From Brachionus koreanus (taxonomy: Eukaryota > Rotifera > Eurotatoria > Ploima > Brachionidae), in assembly GCA_016987375.1 (NCBI GenBank), contig PJRA01000077.1:456778-479086 (forward strand): a DNA stretch of 22,309 nt, in the 5' to 3' direction. A program made the position numbers and the translations under genes. Below, one piece after another: positions 1 through 9,200 of the stretch. Position 1 is the stretch's first letter. Each line of letters opens with the position of its first letter. The notes below the pieces were generated by a model that made no database searches, had not been told where the DNA came from, and saw nothing but the letters and a program-made list of their open reading frames with translations.

Positions 1-791
1 AATAATGAAAAAAAAAATTTTTTTGAAAATTTATTTAATTTTTACCGTTATTTAAAATTGAATAAATATATTGAAAAATAAGTTTTTATTTTTTGAATTG
101 AATTTCGGATTTTTATGATTTAGAAATATTTTTAATAATAAAGGAAAAGTAAATTTAATATGTGATAATTTGAAAAAATTAATTTTTTTAGCCAAAATTG
201 TGTTCAGAAGAAATGTGATTTTTATTCGAATTTATTATCAGGAAAGCAATTATTTATTTTTGCCTGACTTAGCATCATCTCATTGTGCCAATATGGTACA
301 GAATTATATGTTAGATAAAAATCATTTTAGATTTGTTGACAAAGAAGTGAAGTATTCTCCAATTATCAATTATTACAGATGTTGACTTGTTGTTCTTCAT
401 GATTTGATATTGCATTTAATTTTGTAGAAATCTTCTTGATGAAAGGAGAATCTATTTTTGAAATTATGATAACAGAAATTGTGAAAAAGGAGGTGCTTTG
501 AAAAAAAGATGATGTTGTGTGTTTGGTTTATTTACCAAAGGTAAAAACACTTTGAACAAATGGTTCCAAATGATCGTGATATAAATGCAGAACTTTATTG
601 TGAACAATTAGAATGAATGAATAGCTCACTTCAAGAAAAATATCCTTTTTTGCTTAACCAAAGAAAAAGTTGTTTTTTCTAGATAACGCTTGATCTCATA
701 TAGCAAGAAGAACAATGGCAGGAATAGAAAAATTTCAATAAATGGCTCATTTTCTTAGAGGACGATATTTTTTGCTAATGAAGACCATGCT
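1..791 (+). mobile_element. Composite transposon-derived repeat, copy A (Tc1-like plus mariner fragments)
   Basis: Near-identical to 4017-5170 (copy B), and probably continues left of the window. From about 228 to 345 it encodes a Tc1-like transposase fragment (YYQESNYLF, then DLASSHCANMVQNYM). From about 555 to 760 it holds fragments of a second, mariner-type transposase in shifted frames: INAELYCEQLE, then LDNA-stop-SHIARRTMAG, which resembles the mariner DNARPH catalytic motif. It lacks about 36 bp present in copy B (4823-4858) and the MITE inserted in B. The two copies diverge after GAAGACCATGCT at 780-791. It is not a functional gene: it carries stops and frame changes. Confidence 0.8.
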
Positions 792-1174
792 TTTTTGCAA
801 ATAAATAAATTTAAAAAAAAAATATTTTTTTCCTACCGAGCTAATGCTCCTTCAGATTAAAAAACAAAATTTCAATAATCAAAATAAAATAAAATAAAAA
901 TATAAAAAACAATTCTTTTCAATTAAAATAAATCATATATGGCTTGGTTAGCCAGAAGAAATAGACACTGAAACCTTTATCTCTAAAACAAGGCTAACCT
1001 CCCAAACTGTTGTTTAATCAAAAAAAGGTTTAGGTTATATCAAAGTTGGACTTAACACAAAGACACTGTATTAACTTTTTTAAATTTCCTTTAATTGTTT
1101 AAGTTCATTTAAAATTGATAGATGGAAATCCAAGATAAAATTTAAGAAGAAAAAAATTAAATTTTTTTTAATTA
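792..1174. other. AT-rich intergenic stretch, no gene seen
   Basis: This lies between repeat copy A and the RPS12 3' end. It is mostly A/T runs with a slightly less AT-rich patch at 937-1080 (two AGACACTG words, no clear terminal repeats). I see no coding potential or RNA gene here. Confidence 0.5.
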
Positions 1175-1180
1175 TTTATT
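1175..1180 (-). terminator. Likely polyadenylation signal of RPS12
   Basis: AATAAA on the minus strand, about 37 nt beyond the RPS12 stop codon. The position is normal for a short 3' UTR. The motif is common by chance in AT-rich DNA. Confidence 0.5.
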
Positions 1181-1216
1181 TTCTGATCAAAGAAAATTCA
1201 AATTAAAATTTGAAAT

Positions 1217-1688
1217 TTATTTTGAATTTTGTTTGATGTAGTTTTTGAGGAAGAAGTGTCCCTCGTTTTCCTCACCCCAATCAGTGACGACTACACAGGC
1301 ACATCCAACAACTTTTCTGGCCTTGCCTTCCTTGTCAATTTTGCACAAACCGGACCATTCGCCTAATTTTTTGTTATCATCAACTTTCAACAAAGGAATA
1401 TTGTGTTCATTGCACAAAGCCTCGACGAGCTTGATGTACATGGGCTCTTGGCAGTTGGTGGCCAAAATGCACAAATGAGCGCGCCTTTTGTCTAATGCCT
1501 TGGCGGCTTCACGAATACCGCGGACCAAACCATCGGCTACAATGGCTGCCTTCAAGACCATTCTCAAGGCCTCGTTGACGTCCATTACACCGGCGACTTC
1601 TGGTTGCTGAGTTTGTTCATCTCTAAAATTTTATGCTTAACTTTTTTTTTTCTATTTAAATAAAAATTATTTTTGCATACCCTTCCAT
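1217..1688 (-). CDS. RPS12: 40S ribosomal protein S12 (eS12)
   Basis: Component of the 40S ribosomal subunit, acting in cytoplasmic translation. Exon 1 is only 8 nt (1688-1681, ATG GAA GG). A 58-bp GTATGC...TTTTAG intron (1680-1623) follows, then exon 2 (1622-1217, stop TAA). The spliced product is 137 aa, against about 132 aa in human. The start was chosen because splicing restores [19 protein letters not shown], matching the family's acidic N-terminus before VMDVN; the internal ATG at 1585 alone would drop about 15 conserved-position residues. The hallmark segments [33 protein letters not shown] and [18 protein letters not shown] are all present, followed by [11 protein letters not shown]. 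The Bcl-2-like gene lies upstream on the same strand, 346 bp away. No intronic snoRNA is possible in so short an intron. Confidence 0.97.
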
Positions 1689-2034
1689 GATTGATTATAA
1701 TGGTGTTGAAGTAAACGGAGTTCTTCCTTTTAATTGAAAAAAAAAAAAATTTACACCCCTGGACATAGCTGTCTGATTAAAAAAGATTTTAACTTACGAT
1801 GAATCAAGTAATTTAAATGAAAATTAAAATAGTTTGTTTTTGGCTGAGGATGAAAACTTGAATGCATAGTACATGCATGCAAAATCAAATGCCACATTAA
1901 ATTAATTAAATGGTAACACAGATATAAAAAAAATTCAAATATTTTAAACTTGAGCTTCGTTCAAGGTGCTTTAGAGCAAAACAAAAAATAAACATAACAT
2001 TTTTTTTGTTGGTAAAAGATTTTATTTAAAAAAA
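1689..2034. promoter_or_regulatory. Intergenic spacer between the Bcl-2-like gene and RPS12; RPS12 promoter expected here
   Basis: This 346-bp gap lies upstream of RPS12 and downstream of the Bcl-2-like gene, both on the minus strand. It contains the palindromic words TGCATGCA/GCATGC near 1864-1880 and long A/T runs. No TATA box or polypyrimidine start tract can be assigned confidently. A joint transcript resolved by trans-splicing is possible in principle, but nothing here demonstrates it. Confidence 0.35.
2021..2026 (-). terminator. Possible polyadenylation signal of the Bcl-2-like gene
   Basis: AATAAA begins only 9 nt past the predicted TAA (2037-2035) on the minus strand. If it is used, the 3' UTR is very short. 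Chance occurrence is likely enough in this base composition. Confidence 0.4.
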
Positions 2035-2627
2035 TTAACAACATGGCACTTTTTTCATTGAAAATGACCGATAATTTTCTATATAATTGCCAAATGATTC
2101 CTTTAGAATTAAAAAAAATAAAAAAAATTTCAAATAAAATTTTATTTTCTTACCCATCCACCGTTGCATTCAATCCACATACCACACTTACATGTCAAGT
2201 AGGAAGTGAGCCATTCGATCAGCTTGCATGCACATGCCGAGGCACGTCCCAAGTCCTTGTTCAACCAGGCGTATTTATAGGAAAAATAAGAGACAAATGA
2301 AATCAGTGAGATGATTCGGCCCCAGTCTAAATTGTCATTAAAGAGCAAATTAGCTATGTCTTGAAGCTTTTGAATGAGCAAACAATAGTCATTTTTGGCC
2401 AAGTTGTCAACCTTTTCTAATGTGTACCCAATGTAGTAGTCGTAGTTTTCGCGGTTTTTGGTCTCAGCTTCGTAGCAAAGCATCCGTATTGTGTTCATTA
2501 TGTCTTTTTTGGCCTCAAGATTAGTTTGGTTTTTGAAATAGTCATTTTTGGCCAAGTTGTTTGACTCATTTAATCTAAAGGTAAAATAGTCTTTGACAAT
2601 TTCCAAAGACGAAATGCACTTTTCCAT
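2035..2627 (-). CDS. Bcl-2 family apoptosis regulator (multi-BH domain)
   Basis: Bcl-2 family proteins control mitochondrial outer-membrane permeability. There are two exons: 2627-2154 and 2100-2035, with a 53-bp GTAAGA...CTAAAG intron (2153-2101). The product is 179 aa. BH4-like: SSLEIVKDYFTFRLN (residues 6-20). Candidate BH3: IRMLCYEAETKN, where the usual Asp after the small residue is Tyr. BH1: DNLDWGRIISLISF (about 98-111). BH2: WIECNGGW at the end of exon 1, continued by ESFGNYIENY in exon 2, which supports the splice. The four-BH layout resembles pro-survival members. No C-terminal transmembrane anchor is present; the protein ends KKVPCC. An in-frame 24-nt exact repeat encodes NLAKNDY twice. 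The start ATG has an AAAATGG context. Family assignment is firm; pro- or anti-death role is not. Confidence 0.88.
2384..2560 (-). repeat. Exact 24-nt direct repeat inside the Bcl-2-like coding exon
   Basis: The same 24 nt occur at 2384-2407 and 2537-2560, offset by 153 nt (51 codons), so both are read in the same frame. Both copies encode NLAKNDY. One sits just after BH4 and the other before BH1. Confidence 0.85.
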
Positions 2628-3499
2628 TTTTAATTTTATTTCTAATTTTGCTAGAGTAATTTATTTGGCCATTTTTATTCAAGCAAGTATCCAAAGTTTC
2701 AAAGTTTCAAGTTAAAATAGTGTTGTTGTTTGAGCATTTTGAATATAATTCAATGGAAACAAATTAATTTCAATAAAATCCTTGGTAGTAAAATTTTTAA
2801 ATGAATTTAGAACATATTTAGGAAATTTTAGTCAGAAAATGACATTTAAAAATATTTTGAAATTTATGAAATGCAAATCGAACAAAAATATTTCCTGTTA
2901 GTCTAAAATAAAATTTTTGGTTTCTTTTTTTTTTTGGGAAATCAAATCAATAATCAATTTAAATTTTATTGATGTTTTATTTTTTGTCTGTTTTTTATTT
3001 TTTTAATGAGAAAAAATATCATTAGTCCGACAAAGTTAAAAGAAGAAGTATTTTTTTGATATATCAAATAATTCAATGGCTTATAAAAAATATCTATTCT
3101 ATTTAGTAAATTTTCGAAAATTTTAATGGTTTTTTTATTTATCTCTTATGTCCTGCGCTCAGGTCCTACACATACCCTGTCTCCATATTGTCCTCATGAG
3201 TCAAGTAAATTAAAATACAAATTTGGTAAACCATTTTGAAAGGAATTTTATTCTGAGTTTTTAATCAGCTATAGTTTATTTTAATCGGATGATTTTTAAA
3301 AGAAGTCATGATGAAAAAAAATCAAAATTTTAAGTAACTATTAAAAAAGTGAATATTAAGACAATAGTAAAATGATCGTTTTTTTTAAATACCTTGTAAT
3401 CAAAATTAGATATAGAGCTGAAAATTAGCTGCAAGGCAAGGTTGTATGAATAATACACATGTAAAAAGTAACCAATATTTGCCTAAAGCTAAAGTGGTG
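2628..3499. other. AT-rich intergenic stretch upstream of the Bcl-2-like gene
   Basis: No ORF or RNA gene is recognisable. It holds a short AAAGTTTC tandem at 2691-2710 and a less AT-rich island at about 3148-3200 (CCTGCGCTCAGGTCCTACAC and flanks) of unknown origin. The Bcl-2-like promoter should lie at its left end. Confidence 0.4.
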
Positions 3500-3895
3500 G
3501 CCAAACTTACAGCTTATTTCAATCATAAATCGGGTCGTTCTCAAAAAAAATAGCTAGAAAACTTAATTGCCATTATACCTATATCGGAATGATTGTAAAA
3601 AAGTATAAAAAACACAAGAGACCTCATTTAAATGCTAACCAAGAGAACAACGAAGACAACGGAGAGTTTAAAAAACAAGTATGCTAAAAAATTTGAATAA
3701 AAATTAGTGGTCTAGTTGGCTATTTCACAAGGCCGAGTAAGCAAGAAATAATTAAAATAAGAAATATTTTGTACCTAGTGGTTTAACGATCAATCAACAT
3801 GTCTATCTTGAAGAGTGTATTAAGAAACAACTTGAACCAATGATTAAAGAATATTATCAGGAAGGCAATTATTTATTTTGGCCTGACCTGACAAT
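3500..3895 (+). mobile_element. Tc1-like transposase remnant, N-terminal and central part
   Basis: Broken reading frames give a helix-turn-helix-like stretch (RSQKKIARKLNC, YTYIGMIVKKYKK; about 3530-3630). After a decayed zone an open stretch reads FVPSGLTINQHVYLEECIKK and continues to YYQEGNYLFWPDL (about 3768-3890). This is the Tc1-like transposase core leading to the second catalytic Asp. It ends abruptly after PDL, and the matching C-terminal part resumes near 5207 beyond copy B of the composite repeat. No left terminal repeat was found. Multiple stops make this a pseudogene. Confidence 0.75.
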
Positions 3896-4016
3896 TATTA
3901 GGTAATTACCGGTGCTTAATTCTTTTTCTATTATTTATACATATTTTAAAAAATTATGAAAAATTTTTTTTAAATGGTTGTTGAACATATTATTAAGTGT
4001 ATAAAATACATAAAAA

Positions 4017-5170
4017 AATAATGAAAAAAAAAAATTTTTTTGAAAATTTAACTAATTTTTACCGTTATTTAAAATTGAATATATTGAAAAATAAGTTTTT
4101 ATTTTTTGAATTGAATTTCGGATTTTTATGATTTAAAAATATTCTTAATAATAAAGGAAAAGTAAATTTAATATGTGATAATTTGAAAAAATAAATTTAT
4201 TTTGCCAAAAGTGTGTTCAGAAGAAATGTGATTTTTATTCAAATTTATTATCAGGAAGGCAATTATTTATTTTTGCCTGACTTAGTATCATCTCATTGTG
4301 CCAATATGGTACAGAATTATATGTTAGATAAAAATCATATAAAGTATTTCAGAGTTGTTTAAAAGTCACAAGTCTCAAACCAAGTCCAAGTCCAAGACTT
4401 TTAATTTTATTATTTTTTAAAAAAGTCCAAGTCCAAAAACTATCTTCGATTATTTTGAAGCTATAACTCTTACTTTTGGAAAAAGATGATTCTATGTAAA
4501 GAACATGATCATTTTTTTAATTAATTAATAGACAGATAAATTTTGATATCTGAGTTAGAGACGGAAAGTCCAGACTTGGACTTTTTAAAAAATAAAATAA
4601 ATCTTTAAGTCCGGACTTGGAGTTTTATTTTCAAGACTTGGACTTTAATTTTGGACTTTTAAACAACTCTGAAGTATTTTTACAATGAAGTGAAGTATTC
4701 TCCAATTATCAATTATTACAGATGTTGACTTGTTGTTCTTCATGATTTGATATTGCATTTAATTTTGTAGAAATCTTCTTGATGAAAGGAGAATCTATTT
4801 TTGAAATTATGATAACAGAAATCAATCATTGGAAATATCTAAACCAACTCATTCACTTGTGAAAAAGGAGGTGCTTTGAAAAAAAGATGATGTTGTGTGT
4901 TTGGTTTATTTACCAAAGGTAAAAACACTTTGAACAAATGGTTCCAAATGATCGTGATATAAATGCAGAACTTTATTGTGAACAATTAGAAGGAATGAAT
5001 AGCTCACTTCAAGAAAAATATCCTTTTTTGCTTAACCAAAGAAAAAGTTGTTTTTTCTAGATAACGCTTGATCTCATATAGCAAGAAGAACAATGGCAGG
5101 AATAGAAAAATTTCAATAAATGGCTCATTTTCTTAGAGGACGATATTTTTTGCTAATGAAGACCATGCTG
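4017..5170 (+). mobile_element. Composite transposon-derived repeat, copy B
   Basis: Second copy of the unit at 1-791, in the same orientation. It carries the same Tc1-like fragment (about 4241-4341) and mariner-type fragment (about 4935-5130, ending LDNA-stop-SHIARRTMAG). It is longer than A because of a 322-bp MITE (4350-4671) plus its target duplication, and a 36-bp segment (4823-4858) missing from A. It interrupts an older Tc1-like element (3500-3895 and 5207-5525). Confidence 0.8.
4350..4671. mobile_element. hAT-type MITE, 322 bp, with perfect 18-bp TIRs
   Basis: The left end CAGAGTTGTTTAAAAGTC (4350-4367) is the exact reverse complement of the right end (4654-4671). An 8-bp duplication AAGTATTT flanks it at 4342-4349 and 4672-4679. 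An 8-bp target duplication and a CAGAG start are hallmarks of the hAT superfamily. The interior is a long imperfect foldback built of repeated AAGTCCAAGTCC words and their complements, with no coding capacity. Repeat copy A lacks it, giving a natural empty site. Confidence 0.9.
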
Positions 5171-5206
5171 AAGAAAGTTGTGATTAATTTTGGTTGCTCC
5201 AAAAGC

Positions 5207-5525
5207 TGATAGATCACATGCCAATATGGTACAGAATTATATGTAAGATAAAAATCATTTAAGGTATGTTGAAAAAGAAGTGAATCCAGCAAATGAACTA
5301 AAAGCACGACCAATTGACCCAAAGGTTATACAAGGCTCCATTCCAAGAGTGTTCGCTCTAGGCTCGATATCATACGTCGTCATGGAGTTGAATACCTTAA
5401 CTGATATTATTTTTCAAAATAGGAATATTCAGTTGTAATTTAAAAAAAGTTTAAAGCCTTAGTTAAATAAAAAAATTTTAAAGAAAAAATTAATTCTGTG
5501 CCATTTATTATTCCACACCGGTTAT
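5207..5525 (+). mobile_element. Tc1-like element, C-terminal transposase fragment and right terminal repeat
   Basis: Fragments CANMVQNYM-like, KEVNPANELKARPIDPK and, in a shifted frame, VRSRLDIIRRHGVEYLN followed by a natural TGA are the end of a Tc1-like transposase. The AT-rich 3' part ends at about 5490-5525 in a segment containing TGTGCCAT and TTCCACACCGG. The same terminus recurs in inverse orientation at 19306-19341, which defines it as the element end. This is the other half of the remnant at 3500-3895. Confidence 0.75.
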
Positions 5526-6200
5526 TTCTTATTTTTTTCAAAAAAATTAACTTTTTGTTTTTTTCGCATTTTTATTTGAATTTTTTTTCATCAATAAAAT
5601 TTTCTTTAAATTTTTTGTTATTCCTATCGTTTAATATGGAAATTTCGATTTAATGAATACCGAGTTTTTCGCCCAAGTAGTTTGTTATAGCTAAGATTGA
5701 TTGAATAGAATTTTCATTATAGTCTAATATTTTGGAATAAAACTCGTTAGTATTTAAAGAACAATCAGCATTTAGAAAACATCAAAGACACGCAGACAAT
5801 CTATTTTTTCCCATTCAAAAAATTGTAGATTATATTAATAGGATAAAAATAAAGTCTTATATTGATTTGAATAGAGGACAACTTAAATATTGACAAGTTT
5901 AAATGAACATAATTTGAAATAAATTTATACATTGACTAAAAAAAATACTGTACTTGCACGTAACCAGCTAAGACAAGAGGGTGCAAAACAACAAAAATAA
6001 AATCTCAAATCTTCTAATAACATATTTTTTTTGCTTTTATAATAATAAAAAATTATAATTTAAAAAAATTTATTCCTGCTTTTATTCCTAGTCTCATAAA
6101 TTTTCGACAAAGATAAATCTTATCAAATATTTTTTTTTTAAATCAAATGATTTTTTGGTAAATAGATAAAAATAAACTGAGCTGAAATTAAAGCTTGACT
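5526..6200. promoter_or_regulatory. Upstream region of AP3D1, no gene seen
   Basis: AT-rich spacer between the Tc1-like right end and the AP3D1 start codon. The promoter and 5' UTR should lie here, but no TATA, initiator or spliced-leader acceptor can be assigned with confidence. Confidence 0.35.
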
Positions 6201-9200
6201 ATGGACGCTGCCATACGCAAAGCCAAAGACAGCTTTGGCCAAATATTTGACAAAAACCTGCACGATCTGGTCCGAGGCATCCGCAATCACAAGGACAATG
6301 AGGCCAAGTATATTTCCGACTGCATAGATGAAATAAAACACGAGCTCAAACAAGACAGCATGACCGTAAAAGCCAATGCCATCAACAAACTCTGCTACGT
6401 AAATTTAATCAAATAATCTCTCGTTTTAATCACATTTTATGTCTCTTTAAGCTTCAAATGATCGGCTACGACATCAGTTGGGCTTCTTTTAACATAATTG
6501 AAGTAATGAGCTCACCAAAGTTTACTTTCAAGGTATTCAAGCAAAAAAAAATTTTTTCTCTAATTTATTTTTAAATAATTAAATTTAATTTAAATTTAAA
6601 AAAAAATTTTTTTAATTTTTTTTTTCAGAGAATAGGCTACTTGGCCGCATCTCAGACATTCCACGAGGGAACAGATGTTTTAATGTTGACCACCAATTTG
6701 ATACGCAAAGACCTGGGAAGTCAAAGCATGTATGAGTGCGGAGTTGCAATTAGTGGTCTGGCGTGTTTTCTCACTCCGGACTTGGCCAGAGATCTCTTGA
6801 ACGAAATATCAACCTTAATGACCTCGAACAGACCTTACATTCGCAAGAAAGCAGTATTGATTATGTACAAAATTTTTCTAAAGTATCCGGATGCGCTGAG
6901 GCCTTCTTTCGGCCGTCTAAAAGAAAAGCTTGACGACCCGGAGCCAAGTGTTCAAGCGGCCGCAGTCAATGTCATATGTGAATTGGCTCGCAAAAATCCC
7001 AAAAATTATTTGTCATTGGCGCCGATTTTTTTCAAGCTGATGAGCGTTTCGACTAACAATTGGGTGCTGATCAAAATTATCAAGCTATTTGGAGCTTTGA
7101 CGCCGCTTGAGCCGCGACTTGGCAAAAAATTAATTGAGCCTCTGACCAATATAATCAACAGCACTTCGGCTATGTCTCTTTTGTACGAATGCATCAACAC
7201 TGTGCTAGCAGGTACTTATTGTCTGACATTAAAATGTTTTTAGTTCATTTAAGTTTTTCTACTAAAGTTTTAGTGTCTATTTCTTCTGGCCAGCCGAACC
7301 ATAGCTCGGCAATTGAGGTAAGTTAAAACTTATTTTAAAATTTATAAACAACAGATTTATTTTAATTCACCAAAAAAATTTTTTTTCCATTCATCTAAGT
7401 TGAAGGCTTATTTTCGAAAAAAAAAAATTTTTTTTTAATTAAATTTATTTATTTGCAGCTAAAACAAAAAAAGTATTAAGATATTTTCGAAAAAAAAAAA
7501 TTGATTTAATTTATTGAATAAAAAATAAAGAAAGGTAAGAAAGTAACAAACGAGGTTCTAAAGACCCCTCCGATCCTTCAACTTTAATATATAGACAATA
7601 AATTTTAGACACAAGTATACTTTTAAATACTAGGATGAGTCAAAAAATTTAGCGTTTTATTTGTCTCTTTTTTTTATTTTAGAAATAAAAAAACGATAAC
7701 AAATACCTTTGTTCTTTATGGTTTTTAGTGATCTGTCAGCTTTTGGAGCAAACAAAATCATCACATCCTTCTTCAAGTTCGTGACTTTACTTCTTAAAAA
7801 AATATAAAAGACTTTAAACAAATATTTTTTGGCTTTTTTTTAAATTGCTTTAATTTTTTGGGGGTGACAAATTTAATCTTTATGTGATGACTAAAACTAG
7901 TGAAAAATTTTCTATATTTTATCTGGCTACAAAAACTAATACACTGACAAATATGTTTTTAATGATGCGACTATTTATAATTTTATACTAATTTTAAGGG
8001 CCTATATCTAAAATGATTTATTTATATCCTACTTAATTCGGTCCGTTATTTAAACCCTTAAAGAATGATAATAAAGAAAACTATTTTCTTATTTAAATAT
8101 ATTTATTAAATTATAACAATTGGCCACTTCTAGCCACATACAAAAAATAAAGAAAAAAGAAAAATACAAAGAAAATTATGACAAGATAGAAGGCGAGCTT
8201 TTGTCTAATATTTTACACAGTGTTAAATACTAGTGACTTGCTAAACGCATGAGATCAAAGTATTGCACTGTGATACTATAGACATCTAAATTGGCTAAAG
8301 TCGGTTAATGATTAATTTCTTTTGGTCATTTCATTTGAGTTGTTGATTTCTTTGGCCTTTCTTGTTTGTTATCAAATTAGATAATTTGTCATTTATAAAG
8401 TTTTCTTTGTCTATTAGATCATGTTTTTATCAGTCAATTAATTTAGTTGTCATTTAATCAGTCTATGTTTTTTTCACATTTTTTTAATGCTTTTTCGCAT
8501 AAAAAGCACTCTTTTTTCAAACAACATCTCTGATTTAAAGCATACATTAAAATTTTTTTTTTTTTTTTACAAATTAAACCATGAATTAATGAATTAAATA
8601 AAAAAAAAAATTGAATTCATAAAATAATTACAAAAAATATACACAAGTCTAAACACTCAATTTTCTTGAAAATAAAAAAATTATTGATAGATTCACTAGC
8701 CAGAATCTTCTTCTTTTGTAAATTTTTTTTGTTCAAACAACATATTAAGCTTTACTATAAACAGCTTTAACACTAGAAAGCCCTGCTGATTTCTCATTAA
8801 AATTTCAAATAAAGTTATCAAGATAAATTAAACATTTTCTTAGAAAATTTATTCATTTTCTAAAAAATTGCAATCAAAATTTTTAGATAATAAAAACCGT
8901 TTTTTAAAATTTTATTTATATGTGGTAAAAATCAAGTTTCAAATTTTCAAAAAGAGGTTTAAAAAACCTCTCGGGCGTTCTAGTGTTAAATTGAATTAAA
9001 TAAATTAAATTTTGTAATATTTTACGTTTTTTTGTGAAAATTTAAGTTCGAACAAATTAAAATTAAAATTAAATTTAAATTCCTTTTTATACAAACTCAA
9101 TTTTGTTTTAAATAAAGATTTGTCAAAAAGTTAATCTTTTTTTAATTCAGCTTTTTTCATGCTAAAGAGAGAGAAAAATTGTGCTAAAAAGCATAGAAAT

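Noticed and set aside
170..385. 71-codon open frame as an independent small gene
   Set aside because: It is a Tc1-like transposase fragment (DLASSHCANMVQNYM) inside repeat copy A, and the matching frame recurs in copy B and at 5207; it is not a host gene.
937..1080. Patch with paired GGCTTGGTTAGCC and GGCTAACC words as a small mobile element
   Set aside because: The complementary words are short and no target duplication or defined ends were found.
1623..1680. snoRNA in the RPS12 intron, as in vertebrate RPS12
   Set aside because: The intron is 58 bp and has no C/D or H/ACA boxes.
7398..7583. Possible fourth TTAA MITE in AP3D1 intron 4 (AGTTGAAGG inverted at both ends)
   Set aside because: Only 9 bp of inverted match, and TTAA is present at the right end only (TCTA-like on the left). 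Chance is a sufficient explanation.
8218..8240. CAGTG-TTAA as another TTAA MITE end
   Set aside because: No matching inverted end was found on the other side and no hairpin at the expected distance.
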